Shown in pieces: positions 9,401-15,003 of a DNA stretch of 16,198 nt (position 1 is the first letter of the stretch; the number at the start of each line of letters is the position of its first letter). Made by a program: the position numbers and the translations under genes. Location: assembly GCA_964613725.1 (NCBI GenBank), contig CAZTJY010000097.1, positions 1 to 16,198 on the forward strand. Direction: 5' to 3'. The notes under the pieces are model-generated. The model ran no database searches and was not told the DNA's origin. It saw only the letters and a list, made by a program, of their open reading frames with translations. The DNA is from Parapedobacter sp964613725 (GTDB lineage: Bacteria > Bacteroidota > Bacteroidia > Sphingobacteriales > Sphingobacteriaceae).

Positions 9401-9642
9401 TAACCCACCGAAGTGAATACCAGCCTATCGCCGTATGCGACATCGATGCTAAATTTGCCATTTGCATCGCTTGCCGTTCCGGCCTCCGCCTTGTCCTTGA
9501 TATAAATAGAAACGCCGGTTAACGGTTCGCCGGCTTCGTTGATAACTGCACCAGCCATTGTTAACGTTTCCTCCTGCTGTGCAATTGCGGTTGTGAATAA
9601 GAGGGAAAGCGATAGTAGGCACAAAATGTGAATAATTTTCAT
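6484..9642 (-). CDS. SusC/RagA-family TonB-linked outer-membrane importer
   Basis: This TonB-dependent transporter forms the outer-membrane channel paired with the SusD lipoprotein. Its 1052 residues are in the normal SusC range. A signal peptide is cleaved after about residue 21 (TTAIA then QQ). Next is a carboxypeptidase-regulatory-like beta-sandwich at about 28-105 with GKFSIDVAYGDRLVFTSVGY, then a TonB-box-like DEVVVVG. The plug domain, about 118-235, has VRGIGTF, VLIDGLEGDLNTLDP and the SusC hallmark SFSILKDASATAVYGVRGA followed by NGVVLVTTKRG. The rest is a beta barrel ending in aromatic YINF, as expected for barrel assembly. There is no N-terminal STN domain, so signalling to an anti-sigma factor is not indicated. 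It lies 16 bases after the NHL lipoprotein gene and 19 before SusD. The substrate is unknown; context suggests a glycerol-linked compound. Confidence 0.96.
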   Translation of the reverse strand: MKIIHILCLLSLSLLFTTAIAQQEETLTMAGAVINEAGEPLTGVSIYIKDKAEAGTASDANGKFSIDVAYGDRLVFTSVGYEPYEHVAVESTLNLTIVLNEMNEALDEVVVVGLGASQRKISSVGAITTVDVKELQSPAPSITNLLGGRAAGVISMQTSGEPGRNLAEFWVRGIGTFGANSSALVLIDGLEGDLNTLDPADIESFSILKDASATAVYGVRGANGVVLVTTKRGLVDRIQITTRANTTLSRLNRLPQYLRAYDYALLANEASIVRGQSPLYNETEMGIIRDGLDPDMYPDVSWQDEILKDNFWRQSYYVSGRGGSEVARYFLSLGGNSETAAYKVDKNSPYSSNVGYNTYNYRINLNLNLTKTTEVFLGSDGFLSRLDQPGVANTDYIWGTQSRLTPVAIPTRYSNGMLPGRGTGDRSSPYVMINRTGKASDQLFKGKATLAINQNLSSVLNGLKFRVQGAYDVNSYFKERRWVQPALYEATGRNYDGSLMMMERVQEQSASYDQLTRQFRKFFLESAINYDQRFGEDHRTSALVYYYISDAKDTKDATSNLEAIPLRYQGVSSRFTYGFRDTYLLDVNFGYTGSENFQPGRQYGFFPSIALGWVPTGYQIVQEKMPWLNYFKIRASYGTVGNDRISSIRFPYLTKADQGSGNVWGLPGIETINETRIGADNLAWERAIKSNLGIEGRLLNDKIEFVVDFFKDQRNGIFQQRVQVPEYVGVVSNPFANVGRMKSSGADGNISYTAQVTPDFGFTVRGNFTYSKNVVQNWEQAYLEYPYLEFNGYPHNSIRGFQAIGLFKDEDDIKYSPRQTFGTVMPGDIKYKDVNGDGVINDLDKVPLTHSNYPLTMYGFGGEFRYKNLTLGILFKGTGKTSFFYVGQSMSQRVDDDWYRWEGRYQTITNGMGYMPFFQGTEGNVLALAADPSNRWIPREYALEHGIDLSLAENPDARFPRLQYGNNSNNSQLSTFWQGDARYLRLQEITVNYHINPAFLKKVGISSMDLQFVGNNLYIWDQVKIFDPEQAAWNGRKYPIPTTYSAQVYINF

Positions 9643-9658
9643 TGGTTAAGTGGTTTAA

Positions 9659-10990
9659 TTATTCGATAACTAATTTACGGATTCGGGCATTCCCCCAGTC
9701 GGCGATGTAGATATCCCCTTGCTCATTCACAGCAACTCCCCAAGGTCGGTAGAACTGCGATTCTATCGGACCACCGTCCCTGTAGCCCGAGGTTCCGGGT
9801 TGCCCCGCTACCGTAGTGACGATACCGTCGGCCGATAACATACGGATACAATGGTTGTCGTAGTCCGCAATAAACATGTTCCCATCGTTGTCGAACTTGA
9901 TGTCTTTAGGGTAGTTGAAAACGGCGTCTTCAACGGGGCCATCACGGAAGCCACTGCCACCGGGCGCATTGATCCGCTTGAATCCGCCCGTGCCATCCGG
10001 GTCACGGAGATCCAGCACCATGATACCTTGCCTGAATTCAACCGGGGACGCATTGGAATGGAGTGTGATATAGAGTTCCCAGGGTTTTGCCGGGTTAATT
10101 GCCTGTCCGTATTGCGATCCATAAGGTCCTTGATGTACAATGGTCGCTTCGTAGGTATCGGGGTGTATTTTCGCTACCTTGCCATCGCGGAACCGGGTAT
10201 AGAGATACCCGTCGTAAGGGCTGAAAGAAACAAAGTTAGCATAACGGTCGGCCCAGACGATAGAATTATATTCGGCTTCGGAAAATTGTGCATTGCGCTG
10301 GCGGGGGTTCCAGGCCTCCCGTGGGTCAAAGGAAAAAAAGACCTCCGGGACGGATTCGTGGGAAGCAGTTACTACTCCGGTAACCCGGTCTACGGTCAGG
10401 CCATTCGCATACAAAACACGCTCGTCCGTGGTCTCCGCTTCGTAAAGAGTCGTCACGATATTCTGCTGCTCATTGATCCGGGCTACGCCCCATGTACCCC
10501 CGTCCCGCCAGGACATGAATATATTGCCTTCGGCATCCAGTTCGAGGTACTTGCCATAGACCTGCGCCGTAGCAAGAGGTCCTGGCTGATAGGCCGTTTC
10601 CCCGTTACCTGTCACGGTAGTGACTTGCGCCTGAGCGGTATAGGTGAATGTTTCGTCGTAAGTGGCAGATTTTTCTCCGATAACGACCTTGATTACGGGA
10701 TTTTCGCCCGGAAGGCGTGGCACGATAGCATAAATCCGATCTCCACTGGAAGAAACCACAGCGGCTTTCTTGTTATTGAAATACACTTCGATCTTATTGG
10801 GGTCCCCCCCGAAATTTTCCCCATCCAAGAGTACTTTATCGCGCGCTCCTCCTTCTTTAGGAGAGAAGGAGGTCAGCGTAATCGGAGCGTTCGGGTCGTG
10901 TTCCTTACGATTGATTCCGCTTTCCTCTTTGCATGCAAACAAGAGAGATAGGACGGATATCACACTCATCAGTGAATAGTAACGTTTCAT
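9659..10990 (-). CDS. IPT/TIG and NHL-repeat surface lipoprotein, first gene of the Sus-like operon
   Basis: This 443-residue lipoprotein is probably a cell-surface ligand-binding or scaffold protein working with the SusCD pair. The signal peptide ends LFAC with Cys20, followed by KEES, which fits surface export. Residues about 36-120 form an IPT/TIG immunoglobulin-like domain (ITLTSFSPKEGGARDKV, LDGENFGG). Residues about 125-443 form an NHL-type beta propeller; the last two blades are clearest, with YPKDIKFDNDGNMFIADYDN then a closing IRMLS, and WGVAVNEQGDIYIADWGNAR then IRKL, each preceded by a GYRDG or GFRDG turn. No hydrolase signature is seen. It is the promoter-proximal gene, 16 bases ahead of SusC, where SusC is more often first. 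Similar IPT/NHL lipoproteins accompany SusCD pairs elsewhere in Bacteroidota, but their biochemical role is poorly defined. Start chosen because it opens directly on the signal peptide. Confidence 0.88.
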   Translation of the reverse strand: MKRYYSLMSVISVLSLLFACKEESGINRKEHDPNAPITLTSFSPKEGGARDKVLLDGENFGGDPNKIEVYFNNKKAAVVSSSGDRIYAIVPRLPGENPVIKVVIGEKSATYDETFTYTAQAQVTTVTGNGETAYQPGPLATAQVYGKYLELDAEGNIFMSWRDGGTWGVARINEQQNIVTTLYEAETTDERVLYANGLTVDRVTGVVTASHESVPEVFFSFDPREAWNPRQRNAQFSEAEYNSIVWADRYANFVSFSPYDGYLYTRFRDGKVAKIHPDTYEATIVHQGPYGSQYGQAINPAKPWELYITLHSNASPVEFRQGIMVLDLRDPDGTGGFKRINAPGGSGFRDGPVEDAVFNYPKDIKFDNDGNMFIADYDNHCIRMLSADGIVTTVAGQPGTSGYRDGGPIESQFYRPWGVAVNEQGDIYIADWGNARIRKLVIE

Positions 10991-11201
10991 TGCATAATTA
11001 TTTTATGAATTTTCCAAGTGGTTTTGTTAAGCCGCAAGTTTCGAATTCTATTGTTTATTTATGGTTAACGGCAAGTCACGATAATGTGAAATCGACTTTA
11101 ATGGCTTTGATATTTCTTTCATAACACCTAGGTTTAATTAAATACGCACGTTTTTATCGGTTGTTTTAGTTCTTATAAATGGTTACTAATTCGTGTAAGG
11201 A

Positions 11202-11232
11202 CAAAGTAATGAAATTAAAATGAAAAGTAAAA
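11202..11232 (-). promoter_or_regulatory. Weak candidate promoter for the Sus-like operon
   Basis: On the minus strand, TTTT (11232-11229), a 19-base spacer and TTACTTTG (11209-11202) match the TTTG-N19-TANNTTTG consensus with one mismatch in each box. The position relative to the TGAAA repeats mirrors the exact-match glpD promoter, where the repeat also lies between the boxes. If used, transcription starts near 11195 and the leader is about 205 bases. I found no better box in the intergenic region. Confidence 0.3.
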
Positions 11233-11246
11233 GAAATAAAGTGAAA
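11210..11246 (-). promoter_or_regulatory. Four helically phased TGAAA/AGAAA repeats upstream of the Sus-like operon
   Basis: Plus-strand copies start at 11210 (TGAAA), 11221 (TGAAA), 11232 (AGAAA) and 11242 (TGAAA), at intervals of 11, 11 and 10 bases, so all lie on one face of the helix. They overlap the candidate promoter. The first copy is preceded by CAAAGTAA, close to the CAAAAGTAA that precedes the TGAAA of the glpD promoter. This arrangement suits a DeoR-family repressor, and the regulator at 13205 is the nearest candidate. AT-rich DNA makes chance matches possible, but regular phasing of four copies is less easily explained that way. Confidence 0.45.
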
Positions 11247-11269
11247 TAAATTTAAAGCATTTAGTTTAA

Positions 11270-11308
11270 AATCGAATCCAATAGAAAACATAAAAACAGT
11301 ATTCGATT
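11270..11308. repeat. 8-base perfect inverted repeat with 23-base loop
   Basis: AATCGAAT at 11270-11277 is exactly complementary to ATTCGATT at 11301-11308. On the minus strand the second arm runs into TTTT; on the plus strand it is followed by GC and six T. It could terminate the glpD transcript or separate glpD from the Sus promoter, but the loop is long and the stem AT-rich, so the terminator reading is weak. Confidence 0.3.
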
Positions 11309-11331
11309 GCTTTTTTATGTCAAGTCGAGAA

Positions 11332-11350
11332 TGATTTCGCGAAAAAATCA
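11332..11350. repeat. Small hairpin-forming inverted repeat downstream of glpD
   Basis: TGATTT (11332-11337) and AAATCA (11345-11350) are exact complements around a 7-base centre, CGCGAAA, which overlaps the palindrome TTTCGCGAAA. It lies about 105 bases after the glpD stop. It could be a protein-binding site or a weak RNA hairpin; there is no clear T-run on the minus strand after it. Confidence 0.3.
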
Positions 11351-11453
11351 GTGTTTATTGTAAAGGTTAGTGGTTTTTGCGAATATACTGGTTAACTTTC
11401 GCGTTTTTATACGGCGGGTGATTTACCGCATTTTTAATTTTTTCAATTTTCGC

Positions 11454-13064
11454 TTATTTGGTGTCGTTGTCTTTCATTTGCATTGCTGGTCGTTTTATTA
11501 GGTAGGTCGTGGCGACCTCATGGTATTGAGTCAATTGGTTGGTAATCCAATTCGCATCCTTGTCTAATTCGACAGCCATTGTTTCCGCTACTTTCGGCGC
11601 CATCTCAATGGATGCTTGCGCGTTCAGGAAGAGTATCCTTAGTCGGCGGGCCAATACATCTTCCACCGTGCGTGCCATTTCATGCCTAACCATCCAGACG
11701 ACCTCGGCAACGATGTGTTCGAAGTCGTTGTGAAGTTTTTCCTGCCATGCGCTGTTGCCATCCGCAAGCAGTTTGATCCTTGGTGCGTCACTGCCGTAAG
11801 TTGCCCAGTGGCCAGGATGAAGTTGTTTGGTGTGGCCGTGGATCTTTGTTGTTTTGGTGCGACAAGCCAACGGTGGGAGTCCGGCGATTTCAAGGGCTTT
11901 ATTTACAGTTTCCTCAGCCATTTTCCGATAGGTTGTCCATTTACCACCGGTTATGGTGATCAAGCCTGACGGGCTGGTCATCAGTTTGTGGTCGCGCGAT
12001 ATCTCTTTAGTGGAGTCGCTATCATCATCAGGAGCCGCGAGGGGGCGAAGACCTGTGAAAACACTTAAGATATCTTCTTTTTTTGGTGCTTTCGTAAGGT
12101 AGGCGGCCGCGGTATTCAATATGAAATCAACTTCGGCATCGGTAGGATTGGGTTCAAGCGAAGGATGTTCAACAGGGATGTCTGTCGTTCCTATAAGAAG
12201 GTGACCGTGCCATGGCACCCCGAAAAGGACGCGGCCGTCGCTGGTTTTTGGGATCATCAGCGCTTCGTTGCTTCCAAGAAATAGGTGATCCAATACGATG
12301 TGGGTGCCTTGGCTGGGTTTTACGATCGGCCTATGATCACCGGTGTCCATCATGAGGACGTCATCGACGAATACGCCGGTCGCATTGATAACAGCCTTGG
12401 CTCTCACTTCATAGGAAATCCCGGTTTCTAGGTCTTCGAAACAGACTCCGCTTACTTTCTCATCATTGGATTTCATCAAGCCGATCACCCGGCAGTAATT
12501 GATCAACGTTGCACCATGTGTGGCAGCGGTCTGCGCCAGGTTTATAGCCAACCGCGCATCGTCAAATTGCCCATCGAAATAGCGTACCCCTCCTTTGAGG
12601 CCTTCGGGTTTTAGGTTCGGGAAGTTCTGCTGGATTTCTTCTTTGGTGACGGCCGTCGATTTGCCTATGCTGCGCAACCCTGCCAGCCAATCGTAAAGCT
12701 TGAGGCCGATAAGGTATTTCAATTTACTAAAGATTGAATAACAGGGAATGACAAATGGTTGGGTATGGGTGACGTGTGGTGCATTTGCAAAAACAATACC
12801 GCGCTCCCTTAACGCATCGTATACCAGTTTTATATCGCCCATGGCCAGGTAGCGAACGCCGCCATGCACCAGTTTAGTGCTGCGACTGGAGGTCCCTTTG
12901 GCAAAATCGTGTTGTTCCATCAGGGCCACTTTTAGACCTCTGGTCGCCGCATCAACGGCTATTCCCAGCCCGGTAGCCCCTCCGCCTATGACAACAATAT
13001 CGTATTGTGGGTGATCAACGAGTTGCTTTAACGATGAAATTCGGTTTAAAAGTTGGAGCTGCAT
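11454..13064 (-). CDS. glpD: FAD-dependent glycerol-3-phosphate dehydrogenase (aerobic type)
   Basis: GlpD oxidises sn-glycerol-3-phosphate to dihydroxyacetone phosphate at the inner face of the cytoplasmic membrane and passes electrons to quinone. The 536-residue length fits the family. The N-terminal FAD-binding motif is YDIVVIGGGATGLG (G27, G29, G32), followed by the family segment GTSSRSTKLVHGGVRYL, which contacts FAD. The second family signature, GGKWTTYRKMA, lies at about residue 390, and the C-terminal part matches the helical DAO_C cap. The start at 13064 has no Shine-Dalgarno and sits about 43 bases after the predicted transcription start. It is divergent from the DeoR-type regulator, and the TGAAA repeat inside its promoter suggests repression by that protein. 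With glpK it completes glycerol to dihydroxyacetone phosphate. Confidence 0.97.
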   Translation of the reverse strand: MQLQLLNRISSLKQLVDHPQYDIVVIGGGATGLGIAVDAATRGLKVALMEQHDFAKGTSSRSTKLVHGGVRYLAMGDIKLVYDALRERGIVFANAPHVTHTQPFVIPCYSIFSKLKYLIGLKLYDWLAGLRSIGKSTAVTKEEIQQNFPNLKPEGLKGGVRYFDGQFDDARLAINLAQTAATHGATLINYCRVIGLMKSNDEKVSGVCFEDLETGISYEVRAKAVINATGVFVDDVLMMDTGDHRPIVKPSQGTHIVLDHLFLGSNEALMIPKTSDGRVLFGVPWHGHLLIGTTDIPVEHPSLEPNPTDAEVDFILNTAAAYLTKAPKKEDILSVFTGLRPLAAPDDDSDSTKEISRDHKLMTSPSGLITITGGKWTTYRKMAEETVNKALEIAGLPPLACRTKTTKIHGHTKQLHPGHWATYGSDAPRIKLLADGNSAWQEKLHNDFEHIVAEVVWMVRHEMARTVEDVLARRLRILFLNAQASIEMAPKVAETMAVELDKDANWITNQLTQYHEVATTYLIKRPAMQMKDNDTK

Positions 13065-13113
13065 ATTGACAATTTTTCAATTCGTAACCAATCGAAACTT
13101 TTTTATACTTTAG

Positions 13114-13144
13114 CAAAAGTAAATGAAATTTACCGGATAGCAAA
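13114..13144 (-). promoter_or_regulatory. Bacteroidota-type promoter for glpD with internal TGAAA element
   Basis: On the minus strand, TTTG (13144-13141), a 19-base spacer and TACTTTTG (13121-13114) match TTTG-N19-TANNTTTG exactly. Transcription would start near 13107. TAAATGAAA on the plus strand (13120-13128) overlaps the upstream end of the -7 box and the spacer. Further GAAA-like copies (CAAAA at 13114, CGAAA at 13093) keep roughly 10- and 21-base spacing. A repressor bound here would block polymerase directly. Confidence 0.65.
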
Positions 13145-13153
13145 AAAAATATC

Positions 13154-13178
13154 ATAATCATTGCCCTGAAATGATTAT
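13154..13178. promoter_or_regulatory. Perfect 9-base inverted repeat between glpD promoter and regulator start
   Basis: ATAATCATT (13154-13162) and AATGATTAT (13170-13178) are exact complements around the 7-base centre GCCCTGA. The site lies just upstream of the glpD -33 box and 26 bases ahead of the regulator start codon, so it could control both. It overlaps TATGTTCG (13176-13183), which equals the first eight bases of an E. coli GlpR operator half-site (WATGTTCG), with no matching second half. It may be an operator for this regulator or for a dimeric activator, or a leader hairpin. Confidence 0.45.
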
Positions 13179-13204
13179 GTTCGTATTGAAAAACCGTAAA
13201 TAAT

Positions 13205-13966
13205 ATGAATAGTGTAGAACGTCACCAATTGATCATGGGGCAACTCCAGCAGAAGGGAACCGTAAACGTGATGGACCTTTGCAAGACGCTCAACGTATCC
13301 TCCGTCACCATAAGAAAGGATCTCAAGTTGCTGGAGGATCGCCAGTTGCTTTTCCGTACGCACGGTGGGGCTACGTTGATTAATCCATATACAGCAGACA
13401 GAACGGTGTTTGAAAAAGAGCGGATACAGGCCACTGAGAAAACGGCTATTGCCAGGGAGGCGGCCTCGATGATCACCGACAACGATTCAATTATTATCGC
13501 TTCCGGGACGACGGTGCAAGCGATGGCCAAGGAAATCAAGCCGCTAGGTAATCTAACGGTTGTGACCTCTGCGTTGAATGTGGCCGTGCAACTCATCAGG
13601 CACCCGAATATAGAGATATTGCAGCTCGGTGGTATTCTCCGAAAAAGTTCCACCTCGGTGGCCGGACTGTATGCGGAACAGATACTTTCGGATTTCTTCT
13701 GTAGCAAGCTTTTCCTTGGTGTGGATGGAATCGATCTGGAATTTGGGTTAACGACGACGAATGCGCAGGAAGCACACCTTAACCGAAAAATGATGGAAGT
13801 ATCCCAAAAAGTAATCGTACTTGCTGATTCCACCAAATTTGGAAAACGCGGCTTCGGTAGGATATGTGCCATTGAAGAGGTCGACCGCATCATTACCGAT
13901 AGTGGGATTCCGCAGCACACGGTAAAAGCACTGGAGCGTTTGGGGGTGAAGGTTACCGTGGTTTAG
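13205..13966 (+). CDS. glpR: DeoR/GlpR-family transcriptional regulator
   Basis: This 253-residue protein is a DeoR-family regulator, in this context the likely repressor of glycerol-3-phosphate genes. The N-terminal winged helix (residues 4-58) matches the family pattern: RHQLIMGQLQQKGTVNVMDL, a recognition helix in LNVSSVTIRKDLKLLE, and the closing RTHGGATL. The C-terminal effector domain has ASGTTVQAMAKEI (about 100), FLGVDGID then FGLTTTNAQEAHLNRKMME (about 178-203), and ADSTKFGKRGFGR (about 216), the sugar-phosphate-binding segments of DeoRC domains. It is transcribed away from glpD across 140 bases. No consensus promoter is evident for it. Its last 14 bases overlap the last 14 of the convergent gene. 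The family call is firm; the glpR identity rests on its position beside glpD and on shared motifs near glpK and glpD. Confidence 0.88.
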   Translation: MNSVERHQLIMGQLQQKGTVNVMDLCKTLNVSSVTIRKDLKLLEDRQLLFRTHGGATLINPYTADRTVFEKERIQATEKTAIAREAASMITDNDSIIIASGTTVQAMAKEIKPLGNLTVVTSALNVAVQLIRHPNIEILQLGGILRKSSTSVAGLYAEQILSDFFCSKLFLGVDGIDLEFGLTTTNAQEAHLNRKMMEVSQKVIVLADSTKFGKRGFGRICAIEEVDRIITDSGIPQHTVKALERLGVKVTVV

Positions 13967-14969
13967 CGTATAGTCTGCTTATCCGGTATCGTAGGGTGAA
14001 TTGCTGTTGGTTATCTACCGCACCAGGTGTGAAATGGAAGGTCAACGTGAATCGGCCTTCCAAGCCTTTATGTTGCAGTGGCTTCCAGCCAAGGTCGATT
14101 CGGTTATAGCGGCTGGCGCTATAGAAGCGGTCGCCATACACGATAGGTAAGCTCCCCCCGGCATAGAAACTATTGATAATGAATAATTTTCGGTATTCTG
14201 CATACAGATCGGCAATGAAGCCTTTCGGCGTACGCCAGTCGTAAACGCCCCGTAGTCGGTCATAAGCCACGAGCCCGCCGCCACTGATATCCAATGAGTC
14301 AAGAAACGATAAGGAGGTTAGATCGATACCGAATTTCACCAATGCAGCCCCGTTATCGCGTATCGGGTCGGTTTCGCTGATTCCCCTGCTTCGAGCATTA
14401 TGCCACAAGGTGATTTGGTGCGAAAAGTACGCCATACCCATATGGACGCGGCCCGACGTGCCGGCTAGAAATTGTTCGCGGTCGGTTGCCGTTTGCCTGC
14501 TGGTCCAATCGATCCATAGCTGTTGGTGGAATTTACCTCGGCTATAACGCCACAGTAAGCCCTCGATATTGGGGCGATAATAATGCAGTGTGTCGTTGAG
14601 GATTGCTCGGTGGTATCCGGATAGTAGGCCTTCGCGGGGAAACATGCCGATATAGAAGTCGTGGCCTTGCCGTTTATAGTTGTAGAAAACGGTGGGAAGC
14701 ACTCGATCGCTTACACTTCCCCGCGCGCCAAATTCGTGCATGTAATTGATACCGGCATGCAAGAAGTGGCTGCTGTCTATGGGAAAAAAGATTTCGGGGG
14801 CAATGCGGACCCCGAGTATGGATTGCGAGTACCGGCCCGAATGCGCGTACTCCCGATTGTCGGCAAAGCCATGGAAGCCGACCTTCCACCCGATGTCCTG
14901 TGCGCGCGTTGCCACAGCGACCAACAGCGCGGCAAACAGGATAGGTAGACGGCGGCTAGCAGCGTTCAT
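13953..14969 (-). CDS. Unrecognised secreted beta-rich protein, probable outer-membrane barrel
   Basis: I do not recognise this 338-residue protein. It has a Sec signal peptide (RRLPILFAALLVAVATRA, cleavage before QD at about 23/24) and no lipobox cysteine. The mature part is rich in alternating hydrophobic and polar strands and in aromatic residues, for example FLHAGINYMHEF, VFYNYKRQGHDFYIGMF and HMGMAYFSHQITLWHN, followed by turn-rich loops. It ends FTLRYRISRLYAKPR, not in the aromatic residue usual for classic barrels. Known outer-membrane porin-like proteins share this appearance, so an outer-membrane barrel is inferred. It starts 34 bases after odhB on the same strand with no hairpin between, so the two may be co-transcribed. 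Its 3' end overlaps the regulator gene tail-to-tail. Confidence 0.7.
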   Translation of the reverse strand: MNAASRRLPILFAALLVAVATRAQDIGWKVGFHGFADNREYAHSGRYSQSILGVRIAPEIFFPIDSSHFLHAGINYMHEFGARGSVSDRVLPTVFYNYKRQGHDFYIGMFPREGLLSGYHRAILNDTLHYYRPNIEGLLWRYSRGKFHQQLWIDWTSRQTATDREQFLAGTSGRVHMGMAYFSHQITLWHNARSRGISETDPIRDNGAALVKFGIDLTSLSFLDSLDISGGGLVAYDRLRGVYDWRTPKGFIADLYAEYRKLFIINSFYAGGSLPIVYGDRFYSASRYNRIDLGWKPLQHKGLEGRFTLTFHFTPGAVDNQQQFTLRYRISRLYAKPR

Positions 14970-15003
14970 TAGTCATTGTCAAAACCGGTTACCCCCACAA
15001 GGG

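Larger units (their letters stand above)
10991..11453. other. Intergenic region between glpD and the Sus-like operon
   Basis: This 463-base AT-rich non-coding stretch carries the end of the glpD transcript and the control region of the Sus-like operon. From right to left it holds a weak inverted repeat GCGAA/TTCGC (11379-11402), a hairpin TGATTT/AAATCA around CGCGAAA (11332-11350), a wide inverted repeat (11270-11308), the four phased TGAAA-type repeats (11210-11246) and the likely leader (10991-11195). No open frame with coding character was seen on either strand. Confidence 0.6.

Noticed and set aside
9851..10951. 366-codon plus-strand open frame
   Set aside because: It is entirely antisense to the IPT/NHL lipoprotein gene, whose product has a clear signal peptide and domains. 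The antisense product has no recognisable domain or secretion signal.
11411..11426. GCGG/CCGC hairpin just after the glpD stop as a terminator
   Set aside because: The stem is four pairs, extendable only with a bulge, and the T-rich tract lies on the plus-strand side, which has no gene to terminate.
13066..13109. TTGACA at 13066 and TATACT at 13104 as an E. coli-type promoter for the regulator
   Set aside because: The spacing is 32 bases rather than about 17, and Bacteroidota use a different consensus.
13222..13920. 232-codon minus-strand open frame opposite the regulator
   Set aside because: The plus-strand frame is a complete DeoR-family protein; this one is its shadow.
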